NCBI GenBank assembly: GCA_037389465.1 | Contig: JAZARR010000179.1 | Location: forward strand, 5,428,501 to 5,492,500 | Direction: 5' to 3' | Length of the DNA: 64,000 bases | Origin: Baylisascaris procyonis | Lineage: Eukaryota > Nematoda > Chromadorea > Rhabditida > Ascarididae | In this document: piece by piece, positions 21,965-35,342 of the stretch | Layout: each line of letters opens with the position of its first letter | Position numbering within the stretch: the stretch's first letter is position 1 | Notes under the pieces: generated by a model | Database searches by the model: none | Told to the model about the DNA's origin: nothing | What the model saw: the letters and a program-made list of their open reading frames with translations, nothing else | Translations under genes and position numbers: made by a program

Positions 21965-24060
21965 TTTTTAGTTGAAATGTTCCTCCATTATAGTAATGCT
22001 CCTAATATATTTATTATTATAAACATGTACAAACAAATATTTTTCAAGATATTGAAAGCTTCAGAAGCTCTGGTAACTCCGGAGCGTTTGAGGAATCATC
22101 TGAAATCGTTGGGCATGGATAGACGGTTATCGGCTCCGGACCTTTGTCCTTCATGCGGTCCTCCTCAACGCCGCTGCCGCTGGTCATATAAGAATTTGTT
22201 CGTTTTGCAACCACCCATAATCTGTTAAGATTATGGATGATTGGAGAAAATAGATCCGAAGTTGTTCGCGTTGCTGCCAACCATCCAGAAACGTATCAGG
22301 GCACCGGAAACTTATAGGAATGGAAATTGTTGAAAACACATCGACATTTGAGCTATATATTCGTAAAAATAATAGAACATTTGTCTACTTAAAAAGGAAG
22401 TAAATTAGAAGGCCTACAAAGGATTGCTATCATCGATAAACCCGTCCACACTAGAATTTAAAAAAAAGCAACAATTTTGATAAATTCATTAGCTCAAAAA
22501 TTTCAACATTGGCGCTCTTTTCAAGTGATTTTTTAATTCCGACTAAATACATGAAGCCTATATAATCGTTTAAAGAATTTCGCTTTCATATCCAAGCGTA
22601 TTATGACAATCCAAGCTTTTAATTTGTTGCAATCGCCGTATCAGCGTGCAAAAAGAAAAGAAATCTGAATATGCAGAACCTCAAATTGCGTTGAGCAAAG
22701 ATAGTTGGAAATGATGAGCTTTTATTGTCGTCTTCGTATTTCGCTATGATTGTTGATAATTCTTTTAGAAGTGATTTTCACACTTCGCTATCTCCTCTCC
22801 TATGCTTTCAATAAAAACGATACCATAGTTATTTATTTTAAAGGATTTGTTGTTAAGTCAACGCTCGATCATGACTATGCTACTTTTTTAATGTTTTTTT
22901 AATCTGTAATTTCTAATCTTTGAAAAGAATCCGCGTTAATCGTTGAAAGAGTAATGATTCAATTGAATTCACAGCACATTACTCATTATAACACAAATAT
23001 ATGTTAGTATTAATGGTAGTGTTTTGGTTTATTATAGGATCCAAGGATGTGCCTTCTGGATACGTTCACTATTTATTGGGCCTTCTTGTGATGGTTATAG
23101 CATTCATAAAAATTTTTGTAAAATTGAAATGAAGGATTTACGAATCAAGTAGTATAGAATTTTTTTTTTTTTAAATTATAATATTATAAAATAAAGACAA
23201 TTGAAAATTTTTAATGTTAGTATATTTATATATTGACGTTGCTGGTATTTTCTCTTGTGTAAAAACCGTTAGCAAAATAGCATATCGTTTTTTGAGAGTC
23301 AGTGATGAAAAAAAATGATTTCTTTTAAAATCTTGAATTTTTTATGAGGAATTTTTACAAAAATTTATGAAAAATTTCATGAAAGAAATTTTTTTCAAAG
23401 AAATCTTCATTGTGATCACTATTTATCAATAGTTGTATTGATTATTTTCGAATTCGATTATCGTAAATCATTAACAATCGGTACGAATATATTTATACAG
23501 CACTTAGATAGTCTACAAAAAAAGAAAAAGAAAAATACATAGAGGAAATATGAGAAGAAAGAGAAATAAATAAATTGAAAATATAATAATGAAACGATAG
23601 AGCAGGAAAAGAGTAAGAAAAACAAATTGCATTCTAATTTTAATCTTTCGATTAATTCATAATGATAATGGATGCTATCATAATCGCTTTTATAGGTGTT
23701 GCGTATAACTTCAATGAGACCCTCGATAGGGGTTTATAACCGCCAAAATTTGAGATCTTTATAATCTGTTAGGGGGGATTACTTGAGGGAGGAGATGGGG
23801 AAGAGGATAGGAGGGAAAGGGGAAGGGAGAGAGGGGGATATCGATTTATCAAAGATTATACATCCAATACTTACTACTTCACAAATGGGATCACCATATA
23901 ATTACTCGTTATATATGACTTTTCATATTTTTGCTACTGATAGATTCATTTTAGATTATCTGCACTAAATAACGAGACGAATAAAGATTACTAAACGCAA
24001 AATTGTTGGCAAAAATTTTCTTCAAAGTGGAAATAATTATTGAGACATTCATGCATTAAT
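21965..24060. other. Intergenic between SL1 insert and gene D
   Basis: Several short frames read like protein (for example near 22050-22230 and 23039-23152, the latter after a TTTATTATAG acceptor) but do not link into a gene. A purine-rich G cluster lies at 23770-23840. No gene is supported. Confidence 0.35.
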
Positions 24061-27000
24061 CTATTCAGGACAATGTGGTCCTCCACAGAAACGTCCCGAT
24101 CTATCGACCATTGCGTCGATGAGATTATTTGCAAAATCAAAACCGGATTTCAATTGTGATGTTGCGGTACCGGTCGTATCGGCGATTACCTGTTAATTAA
24201 TTTAATAATATTAGTGAAAAAAAATTGTCAATATTTCAGGATTGTTTAGACTCTCGAATCGCTTCAATAGTGATAACATACCATCTAATCACTTATCAAT
24301 AAAATTATGCAAAAAATTTTCCACTTATTTTATTTATTATGACTTATTTGATCATCAAATGGTACAATCAACTCTTGCTTCATATTATTTAATTGAGTTT
24401 TAAAAAGCGAAAGAAGAGAAACGAATAAAGGGAAACATTGAATTCGCATTAGCGATCTTAAGAAATTTTTTTATTGTGCGGTATCTGCTTTAAATATTGT
24501 TTTCAATCGAACAATGGAAATAAAAAGTCGTTTGATTACCTTTCGACAACCAACGTTGAGAAGTGAGTCCATTCCAAGGTTCTGTCCACTTGGCTTGTTC
24601 TTTATGCATGAATTTAGCGCCGAATCAATTACCGTTACCCAATCGTTTACTGGTGTTACTCTAAATATTTATATAGTTACTTAGATTAATTTGAACGAAA
24701 TTCCAGATAGAAAAGGATAATTATATAAAGGTAGGAAAGGATTATACATAGAAAAGTATAAATTTTTAAGTGAATTTTTGCGAAAACTTCAATTATTGCA
24801 TTAGCAATTATGTTCTGCTAGCCTTTTTTTTAAATGTTTGGATTGGCCGACTTGTCCGCTAGACTAGTTTACAAAAAAAGAACGCTTTTCGTATCAGCAT
24901 TTTCCCTTTTGGCTTGAAAAAAAAAAACTTGTCGCCAATCGTTCAGATTTGAGAGCATAGAATGTATTCGCACAACTTTAGGATGGGCTCTAGTTCAAAA
25001 CGAATTGGGGTGAGGTGGAAAGGGATGGAAATTCTAGATTTATCTCTGGCTAACTATCCTAGAAAACGCATAGCGACGGTGTTATATTTGTATGTATACT
25101 ATCACTAGCTTATTTTATTAAAATTGCTCAATATTTTTATTTTTATAATTAATAAAACACCTTACAATTGCGCTTTGATATTTGCAACACAACTATCCAC
25201 TTTGCTACCCGATCCAATTGCAGGTGCACCACGAGAATTTCCATCAAGAGCCTAGAAAATAGCTACTGCTTCTATTAAAAGCAAACGCTCATATTACCGA
25301 TGTCGTCGAAACGTTTAGAAGAGAAAAATACTTGAAAATACCAAGCGAATTATTTAAATTCACCTCGAATTTGAATAAAGCGATTATTAAAAAGTATATG
25401 GCCCATAGAGCTGTATTCATCAACTCTTTCAAAGCAAAGCAGATATACGCATCGAAATGATCGATACCTTTTTCAAATGATAAATTAAATAACTGCCTAA
25501 TGGTAAATAATTCTATGCTAATTTTCATAATATGCATATAAATGTAGAATTTTATCATTGATTAGTATGGCGATCGAGTGAAATATGTAATGAATGTTCA
25601 TCGATGCATTCCATTCTTATATCAAAGCCAAATAACCGTTTGAATATATGCCCTGAGGTTATAATTTTTAATTGCGCTCGAAAAGTGGACTCAATTCAAT
25701 GGAAGAGAAATGCTTATAATTCAAGAGAAAAATTATATGCTAATAACGAGAATGAAATTATTTGAATAATTCTGCTGAATATTATCAAGCACTATAAACG
25801 AATTCATTAACTATATTTCTCATATTATTTACCGAGGAATTTTTTTTATAAAATTGTATTTAAAAATGGTAAATTTTTCCGTTTTTTCCCATAATGGTTT
25901 ATTTCTTGTTTCCGTTGTTTTACTTATTCTCTAGTTATATTCATCTAGAAGCTATATTTATTTAAAACTTTTCGTTAGTAATTAAAGTCTCTCCATCTTT
26001 GAAACCGAATTGAAGTTACCTTCTAGAATAGCTCTTTTCTATCCGATGCAATGCGAAGATAAGAATTTAATGTGCGTTTCAAAAAAAAATTTTTTTTTGT
26101 TTTCGAGAATATTTGTTTTTTTTTCTCAATATTTCTGAGAATAGTTGTAAATACGAACACTTTTGATGCTATCGGCGATGCTAGCGATTTTCTTTTTAAG
26201 CTCTGCACGAGTTTCCTCAACGCATTCACAGGTGGCACGCTTAGTGTTTTTGATGATGGACGTACATCCATGCGGGAGAGCACTGTTACATTGATGTAAC
26301 ACTGAAATACACAATCGCCTATAATTAAGGCTCCAATTATTGCATAAGTAATATAAAATGCTCTAAATAATTGGTATGATGGGGCTTAGCTCAGTGCCTA
26401 CGATTGTAATTGAAGGAAAGACAACGAGGAGAACAAATCACCTAGGGATGTTCATGCATCCGTTTGAAGTGTGATGCCTTCACAAACGATGAGGTCTGGC
26501 GCTGTCGTGAAACCAACAACGGCTGCGAAGTATTCAAAAAAAAAAATAAATAAATAAAACAACAAAATGAGTGGAAACTGTTAAAAGAGCTGTAACCATA
26601 TGTGCTTTTGTAAAATTTTATAAGATTAGCCAGGGATATAAATTGCCGAAAAACAATTAGATATGCGTAATAAACATGTTGTTGATATTTTAGTCTAAAT
26701 AAACGCTCATACTAGCCTTTTTCAAAACATCGGATTTTTTCTCAATTATAAAATCTCTCTCAATGGATATAAAAGGTAATTTAAACGAACGAAAAACCAT
26801 ACAAATATATTAGGATAACTATAACACCTTCAGAACTTGATAGATAAGCATGAAAATTTGTTGTCCATAAAATCTCATAGCTCATAACTAACTGGTTGGT
26901 GAGATGGGATGATCAGTGGGTAAAGGTATGCAAAGCACGGATACTCGTGCATAAGACAGATGAACGCATAAAAAATTCCCCCACAAATCTAAAACTTATA

Positions 27001-28117
27001 AAAAAGTAAAAACAATAAATTTTCGGCGAAGAATCTATGCAAATGATTCATCGCGAAAATATGCCGTTGAATATCGTTTATATTGTTTTTGAAAATTTAT
27101 GTAACCGGTTGGTCTGCGAGATACACATCAAATTTATCTATCGAGTATGCTCTCAAATTTGTTTCATGAAGAGAAAATTAAAAAAAAAATTTATGAATGC
27201 AATGCGAATTTTTTTCAAAAATTTTCTATTCAGAATATGAATTGTAAAGCTAATTGATTTTGTCATAATATAGAATTTCCGCAACTTTCTAGTTTTTTAA
27301 AGTAAAACTATAAAAGCAAAAAAAAAAAAACAAAAACAAACAACTTTTACATACCTTCACAATGTTTCTCCAAATAACCAGGGAATGGATTCTTAAGGCA
27401 TTTTTTAGTAGCGGCCGCTCGTATCGGTTTACGTTCACCACAAAATGAAAGTCTACTATGAATGAGAATATAATCGGAAACCGAATTGATACTGAAAATT
27501 TATGAAAATTTTTTTGATAGAAATGAAATATTTTCACAATTTTTGAATAAAATTCCTTAGAATCAAAAACGAGAAAACTACATCAGCTAAAGATTCTTCA
27601 ATTCAATCGATGATATTTATTTGTTGATGATACAGCATGTGTGAAATAATAAGTTTGGAAAAAAAGACAAAATTCCTATTATTCAAAAATAATTTTTTTT
27701 TGAAAAAAAAACTCATAAAATTTGTATTTGTAATATAACTAACATATCAGTATATATAGTAAGGTAAGGTTGTAAGTGATAGTATAAGTAAATAAAGTAA
27801 AGTAAGTGATACACTCAGATATAAGAATATGCCATCTAGTTTCCCACTCTTTGCAATTTTTTTAATCTCTAATAAAGGTTTTTAGAAAATATTCAATCGG
27901 AATTATTAGAGTAATACTACTCACACATTATCTCTATACTGATAAGATCCTTCTTCAAGGTCGGGAATGTTAGGAACTCCACCAAAGTTTGTGAGTTTCT
28001 TCTTTAAACATTGTTCGGCCTCACGTGCGACTGCTTTCGTCACCTCTGCTCGTATACATCGTTGTTCTTCAGGTGGTGTTGAAAGTACCGCTTTTACGGC
28101 ACCAGCAGCAAACTTAA

Positions 28118-28155
<38 letters not shown>

Positions 28156-30646
28156 GTTATTATCATTATTATCATTATTATTATCATTATTATTTCATAA
28201 CCATTTAATATAGGTGGGTGCATAAGTCAACTAAAAGAAATCATGGTGAAAAGTTTCACTGTTAGTGTCAGAGCCTTCCGAATGTGCAGGAACGATTGGG
28301 AGAAAGGGGAGGGGACGGGAGGAAAGGAAAAGAGGAAAAGAGAGAGATAGTTAAAAGAGAAAAGAAAAGGAATTTCTTTTTTATTCAATAAGCTTCTACA
28401 ATGAAAAATGTAGATATCCTTTTCCGTACAATATCAGACTTTATGTTAGATTGCAGCAAATCGAAAAAGTGGAAAATTTTATGAAATTTTTTTCAAATTT
28501 ATGAATGAACAATAAAATCGCTATAATAAACGAAGAAAAGCTTAAAAACAAAAGTGTTCATTTAAAAAAATTCCACAGATATTAATTATCGTTTATTTCA
28601 AAACGAAGAGAGCATTATTCATTGTCGATAGATTTGTGAATATTCAAGGATTAACTTACATAGTTAAAGCATCGAATAATTCCTTCATATGGGAAAAATT
28701 TTCTCTATGAATTTGAATATTTTGTCGAAATTAATCGATACATGGCTATTTCTAATTAAAAACGATGAAACAACAATAGTAACTAGCTGAGGCCGGAAAT
28801 TATATTCGATTTGAATTGGATCAACCACTCGAATCCAAAAAGTTCGAGAACTACTTGAGGTAAAGATACAAGAAAACAAACCAGGCATACTTAACAACTC
28901 TTAATGTCTACATAGAGTAATGTTGTAACCGTGTAAATAATAATTTAAAAGAGAATATTCGATACCGTTCTACAAATCGAACAATCTCTAAGTGGTCCAT
29001 TTCGATCCCAAGCTTTTGATTCAAGATCGGACAACGTTAGCACACATCGTTCTTTAGTATTCCCTTCAGCAATACTTGGTGAGAAACATGTCGATGCGGC
29101 CCTCCTATAATTATTATTGAAGAAAATTTTTTAATTTAGTTAAATAATTTTTTTTTTTAAATCATTAAAGCAACCCTTATGTGCTTGAATAGGGCTTTTA
29201 GAGCATGAATTTTTTGCGGCCCTTGACAGGGGCAAATAAAGAAGGAATTTTTCATAAATGTTTATATTCTGAAAAAAAAACCAAATTTTTTTTAGATTTT
29301 CTGCCGAATTTGACGCTAACAATATTAAAGCTCAAATTAAAAAAAATCTACTGGATATAGTTCAAACTTTACTAAATCTGCCTATGTCGATTTGAAAGAA
29401 TTGTTTTCAGCTCTTGAAAAAGGACTATAAACATTAAATATGTTTGCCGAAAAATTATTTGTAAAGAATGAGATGTGCATTAATATTTATATTCACATTA
29501 AATTTTTAGATTGTCCACGTTGCAAACGATAAATTTTTTTTTGTAATTTATAAGAGAAAAAAAGAAATTTTTTTTTCAAATTTATACCAACGATTGGAAC
29601 GATTAAATATGAAATTATTCCCTTAATTATGAAAATGTTTGGCTTGATGAGCAAAAATTAACTTTCAGGTTCCTGAAATGTATATCTGTCTTCTTGCTTT
29701 AAAGCATTTCTTGAGGGAACGTCGACGCTCATTGAGAAATATTTTCCATGAAATAATGAAGAATAGAAATGAAAAACGAAGGTGGGCAAGGTATTAATGG
29801 GACGTAGATATGTTTCCATTAGCAAATTAATCTAAACATACCTGTTGTGTTCCCTAATTTCCTTCTCATATGTACCATAATCACGATCCAATGTCGTTTT
29901 GATGCATTTCAAATATTGTCCAAATGCCTCTTTTGTACTTTTTGGTGTTGAACAATCTTGTGATATCACCGCCGACTGAAATTTAAATAAATTAAACAAG
30001 CATTAATAATTATTTTTAAAAATATAGATTTAAAAAAAAATTATGCTGAAAAAATTGAACGAAATTAGAGCCTCTCATAATATTTCTTATTTATATTGTT
30101 AGATGATATTGCAATATTGAGTTAATATGCTTTTCAAAATATGAGACTTTTGTAATAATACCAAAATTTGATTGAATAATTGAATTATAATCTATATTAG
30201 AGGGGTATGGATTTGATTATCTCAGCTCTTCCCCTCCTCTCCATGTCCAAACCGTAGAAGTAAACCCAACAATTGGTTTCGGAAAAATTTAAATATATGG
30301 GAATTCTAACGAATTGAAGCCATTGAAGTAACTGATAGGAGTGGAACGCTGTCACAAAATAAGTTATCGGGTGCAATATTTTAAATTGTTCGAGATTTTG
30401 AAATCGGATTTTAAAAAAAATTGCGATACGAAAATCGAAAATCAGAAAAAATTTTCGTATTCCTACTCAAATATTTTATTGAAAAAAAACTAATGCAAAT
30501 AAAATTTGCTGAGAATAAATTAAAATATTTATCCAAAAAGAAGATTCTATGGGAGGAAAAAAATGAGGCAATCGCTTTTATACTCATAAAGAAGAATGTT
30601 GCAAACTTACTACATAGAAAGCAATTACTGCGAATAGCACTTTCAT
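24061..30646 (-). CDS. Gene D: secreted cysteine-rich protein, 370 residues, unrecognised family
   Basis: Nine minus-strand exons join cleanly: 30611-30646, 29842-29975, 28966-29104, 27925-28112, 27355-27491, 26159-26301, 25166-25251, 24540-24660 and 24061-24189. They total 1,113 bp including a TAG stop. It starts MKVLFAVIAFYVSAVISQDC, a clear signal peptide split by intron 1. The mature part has 20 cysteines spread along mainly polar, K/E-rich, probably helical sequence, with no membrane segment. The best-conserved block against paralogue E is KAWDRNGPLRDC followed by ICRT. Other matches are TPPEE, NDWVTVIDSA and VGCRK. The third and later cysteines recur at similar places in both proteins, implying a disulphide-bonded extracellular fold. 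I do not recognise the family; secretion is supported and the function is unknown. The donor of exon 6 (GTTCGT) is weak but is fixed by phase and by E. Confidence 0.85.
28119..28194. repeat. ATT trinucleotide microsatellite beside an exon of gene D
   Basis: More than 20 ATT units, some changed to ATC or GTT, end seven bases from the acceptor of exon 4 of gene D. In the sense direction they make the 3' splice region purine-rich (ATAATAATAA), without a pyrimidine tract. Confidence 0.9.
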
Positions 30647-30649
30647 TGT

Positions 30650-30651
30650 CT
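30650..30651 (-). promoter_or_regulatory. Probable SL trans-splice acceptor of gene D
   Basis: The minus strand reads GCAATTTTCAG, then ACA, then the ATG at 30646. A three-base 5' UTR after a TTTTCAG acceptor is typical of SL1-spliced nematode genes. Confidence 0.7.
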
Positions 30652-31131
30652 GAAAATTGCATTCATTTTTAACGATACTATCGAACCATACACGTAATTA
30701 TATGGCTAGTAAATGGAAAAATCCATTCGAAAACGTTTTATTATCACCGATTACTGAGAAATTTTTTTTTACTTACGACAAAATATTTGCAATTAATATA
30801 ACGAACAATAAAACATGATGAAAAAACTGAAAATTTGACACTGCATTCAATGAAACATAACACTTTCCACCTTTCCCTCATTGTAATCTGCAAAATTCGG
30901 AGTGTAGAAAATACAAAGTTCCGAAGCGCGAAGTTTAATCGATTCATTTGATCAAAAAAAAATAAAAAAAGTTTGCCAAATTTTTTCTCTTTGTCTATAA
31001 GTTAAATTTCACCTATTTTGTTATTAAAAGTCACAATATTTTCTTCGAATTTGTTTACTTTATTTGTTGAATTTTAAATTCACTGCTCTGTAATATTTCA
31101 ATTTAACAACTCGCCAAAATTGATTGGGATG

Positions 31132-31132
<1 letters not shown>

Positions 31133-31204
<72 letters not shown>
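31133..31204. repeat. AT dinucleotide microsatellite upstream of gene D
   Basis: About 35 TA units with one TG interruption, roughly 490 bp upstream of the gene D start. Confidence 0.95.
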
Positions 31205-31207
<3 letters not shown>

Positions 31208-31321
31208 CGAACATTATTATTCAATATACGAAATTTTTGTGATAAAACAAAAGCATTAAGAATATAAACTTATTGATGAACGATATTTTTAAATAATAAT
31301 AAACCAAATATATGAAATTTA

Positions 31322-31396
31322 ACAGTTATGAGTATATAATACGTCGAGTTAGTGATCGTATATTTTATGCTATCGATTCGACTCTTTCAAACTAAA
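31322..31396 (-). repeat. Diverged relative of the SL1-headed repeat body
   Basis: Read on the minus strand it contains AGTTTGAAAGAGTCGAA, then AGCATAAA, then TCGACGTATTA and CTCATAAC, in the same order and nearly the same spacing as the sequence just after SL1 at 21830-21926. I estimate about 70 percent identity. The full SL1 leader itself is not present here. Confidence 0.5.
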
Positions 31397-34300
31397 TTCG
31401 GCTATTTTTTTTTTATATTTTTATAATATATGACGCAATATTTCATCTATTCATTTTCAGGTTAATCTTTTCATAAATTCAACTTAATGTTATTTCAACG
31501 AGTTGAAACTTGAGCATAAAATATTATATCATCTCTCTTCAATGAATAAAATATTCATAATTGTAAATTTTTCTATAATCGTATTAATCGATCATCATCG
31601 AAATAAAAGATATTTTCAATAAATTTAATAAAATTGTATAAATAATTCTGCGATATAAAATATTTTTGAATTGTTTTGTGCTTTTGATTTTAGAATTTTT
31701 TTTTAGAAAAATAAATAAAATACTTTTGTTTCGAAGAATTTTCGTTCATTTTTTAGAGAAAAAAAATTTTTTTTTCTTTTCTCAAAAATTTTCATCCACT
31801 TTTTAAAATGATAAGAGCGATGCATTTCATTGAAATACATCATTCTTTTTGATCTGCTGTACTGTTATACAAATATATCTCAGTGTAAAAGATCAAAGAG
31901 ATAAATTCAATGCAATTTTGATCCGTTTTGTTGAATACGATCACAGCATCATTCATAATTGATCGCAATTGAAAAGATTCCATCAGCATCAACGTTATCG
32001 TCAAACGAATCACTCAATTTCTGCATGAAAACCGGTTCTATATATCGCCAAAAAAAGCGTCACTTCAACAATATCTGATGAAAGAAAAGTTTTGCAGCAC
32101 TCTTTAAGGCAAAGCACTCATAATTTTAACGTTTAATGGAAATAGAATTGAAAAAAAAGTAGTTTATATGGATTTATCGATCCCAGTACAGGATTTGAAA
32201 TAATAATTAAATTTAAATTCCAGTTTATGCTAAACGTAAGCTCGGTCATTGTCGTTTTGAAGAGGGAAAGGGCTGAGCAAATCAATTTATATCACACATC
32301 AGTCGCTGTTGAGTATGGCGCCGAAGAGCCTCAACCCAAGATATCTCCTTGTGTTCTGATATGGTAAAAAGAAATACGTGTGTAATAAAGAAAAAAGTGT
32401 GTTATTTTAACACATTTCTTGACTAATCATAACACACCTGATGGACAATAGTCACTCTAGAAGCACTATAAATGGACATAAACGCAATGGAGAAGTGCTT
32501 GCGTATTCGTATGTTTCTATGAGGAAAGAAGTGGTGTGGATTCGTTGATAGCTACCGAAAGAGGCTGATGGCCGAAATATGAAGAGCTAGACCATTGAAC
32601 TATTTCATTGAATGCGCGTAATGCAATGCGATACCGTGTTTGTTTGTCACCGTTTAGTTGGCGGTGATGTTTTTTTTAGTTACTTCTGGAAGAATCTCTA
32701 AATTTAGAGAGAAGGTCGAATAGATGCTTACAAAAAAGATGAAACGACTGAGAGAACGGAAAATGAATTTTTTCGGAATTTTGTAAAAAATCGATTGAAT
32801 TTTTATTCCTTCTTGAGCATTTTCATATGTGAAACATAAATATGGGTTATTATGAGTGAATAACTATACGATTAGATAGTGCATAATTTATTAAGAGATA
32901 AATTTATCATTAAAATAATTAGTAGATTTGCCATTAGTTTGATTTATTATGAAAATCTTGGTGTAATATAAGCTTTCAATCATTATAGGCCTTCTTTAAA
33001 TGTTTTTTTAAAACTTTTTTTAAGAGGTAAAGTGAAAATTCGTAGAATCAAAGATGAAAAAAACCATTCTCATGAAAATATTGGAGAAGTAGGCGATCAC
33101 CAATCTGGAGAATATATTTATGCGGAACTTTTGTAATGATCTATTGCGGGAAACATTCTTTCAGATCAGTAAAATTTGCAAGAAATATTGACACAATAGA
33201 TTTACTTGCAAACGGCTGGAAATTATGCATTAACTATTTCCTCAATTAAAGATCTAAAAAATTTTCTATTTATTAGTTTTCGACGTAGAATATCGACAAA
33301 GAAAATGGGACCTTCATAGCCAAACCATCTCAGTTAACCATTGGCATCGATTTCTCATCTTTTCAGTTTTTTTTTCTCGTTGATTGTTCGAAATAATCGA
33401 CGATTATATCCATATATTTCTAGAGTGCATTTGACACAAATAAAAGTTTATAACTACTGAAAATATTAATTTAAAAAAAAAAACTCGAATTATTCGGATT
33501 ACAATATTCCACATCAACAACAACTATTTTTTACAGTAGAATTTGATGATTAAAAGGGAACGGTTCGTTTACGAAGAGAAAATAAATCCATCGACTGAAC
33601 AAAGAAAAGGTTATCGACCTCAAATGGCATAGATCGGCCGTCGACTAGAAGTTCTTTTAATACATCACCTCTCATATCAATTGTGGCTATTATCATATTG
33701 TTCAACTTACCCTTAGGGATTATTTAGGTAATTATTTAGGCAATGATTATGCAACACCTTGAGGGATTCATCTTTGCTATTAATCTTATTTAAACGATGA
33801 ATAAAAAAAAATCTATGCGTTTAGGTAATTTTTCTTCTTCAATTATAAATCTCTGAAGAAAATTTTTATTCCGATAGAATATTGGTAACATTTAATTATC
33901 GCATATTATTTCCTTAATAGTCAGTGGATGGCAAAAATTGATTTTGCGTGATCTTCACTTACTTGCTTGATTGAATAAAGCGAATTGCAATGATTCAATT
34001 CCACTAAAGAAAATGGATTGAAATTTTTTATAAGTGAGAAATAAATTGATTCAATAGGCCTATATGTATAGAGATTTCAATGATTTCATGTGATTTTTTC
34101 GTATTTCTAAGTCAATATTCGAATAATTTTTTTTTTCGCAAATAAGGATCTTTAGACATATTATGAATAATTCATAAAGGATGAGAGGAATAAAAATGCA
34201 TTAATGAAACCTAGATTTTTGAAGAAAAATCAACCTATTTTTGACACATCAGTGGATTTGCAGAACGAAATAAGAGCGATGGGGGGTTGACGTAGTTGGA

Positions 34301-35190
34301 GGAATGTATTTCCAATAGAGATGTGGGCTGGCTCACCAATGTAGGCGATTGCACTCTCTAAGTGGCGTGTTTTCGTGGAGGAAGCACTTTTTCTCTCGAT
34401 TGCAATTCACTGTGAACCGGTTGTCCAATGACAGTGTTGAATGCAAACAAAAAAAAAAAACAAAACAAGTAACTCAAAACTGTTGATATTTTCAACAATA
34501 TAAATAGATTCCTTATCTTATTTTATCTAAAAACATGCTTGATTCCTCTTTAAATTATTTATTCCTGTCATATAATTTCTGTTGTGGAATTATTTCTTTT
34601 ATCATAGTATGGAGCATAATTCACTAAATGACGTCCTGAATGCTTTAGAGATAGAATTTTAATCAAAAAATTTGATAATTAAGTTAATTTTCATAAAATG
34701 ATATACCCATCGATCAATATAAATTCAAATAGCACTATGAATACAGAAACATCCATCACGCAAAGCAGAAAACTTAATAAGAAAATCAAATTCCTCATTT
34801 ATGTGTGTTTCATATCTACAGGAAGTAGATTTGTGAAAAAAATTTCCATAAAATTCTAGGATGTAAAATTTTTCCAACATAAAAATAACAAATTAAGCTG
34901 ACCAAAAATGGAAAAATATAAGTGGAATATTTTTTAGGCATGTGAAAATAAATGCGTTATTACGTTACAATTATAGCCAATGTCGCATTTATGCAAATAT
35001 ATTTATATTTATCTATGCGTATTTCGCCCAATAATTTCAACTCCTATTTCAGTAAAGGTGAAACTATAAGTATAATATGCATAGTGACATAATATGTGCT
35101 GTATGATGACCCTCTAAACCAATTTTCAAGTCGATCTACCAATTCAAAAAGAAGCTGCAGACATTTAAAGCATCAAAAAATTTGCACGTA
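31397..35190. other. AT-rich intergenic, nothing supported
   Basis: There are no open frames with family resemblance. The sequence is rich in A and T runs. A short palindromic word at 32398-32414 is listed separately. Confidence 0.4.
32398..32414. repeat. 17-bp near-palindrome, first copy
   Basis: TGTGTTATTTTAACACA forms a seven-base-pair hairpin. Its exact reverse complement occurs near 39082. Confidence 0.6.
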
Positions 35191-35224
35191 TTTTGCATCT
35201 CCCTATCAGCTTCTCTTTATTGGT

Positions 35225-35342
35225 CCACATACGTGTGTATGTCTGTGTCTGTTTTTGTATATTCGCATGTGCGCATGCGTATGTCTGTGACTGTCTGTGC
35301 ATAGATACGTTTGTGCATATACGCATATGTGCCTGTATATAT
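35225..35342. repeat. Degenerate TG/TATG-rich tract
   Basis: Alternating TGTATGTCTGTG-type words over about 120 bp. They produce overlapping open frames on both strands (35096-35513) that I regard as artefacts. Confidence 0.7.

Noticed and set aside
21927..22030. Functional SL1 RNA gene
   Set aside because: The leader is not followed by a GT donor and no SL RNA body or Sm-binding site is seen.
23038..23152. Cysteine-containing 37-codon frame after a TTTATTATAG acceptor
   Set aside because: There are no partner exons, no homologue and no in-phase upstream frame. In DNA this AT-rich, a frame of this length after an acceptor can arise by chance.
26388..26450. GGGGCTTAGCTCAGTG resembling a tRNA 5' end
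   Set aside because: No B box or acceptor-stem partner is found downstream.
27921..28223. 100-codon frame with a long isoleucine run
   Set aside because: The true exon is 27925-28112. The isoleucines come from the ATT repeat in the intron, as the paralogue E boundary shows.
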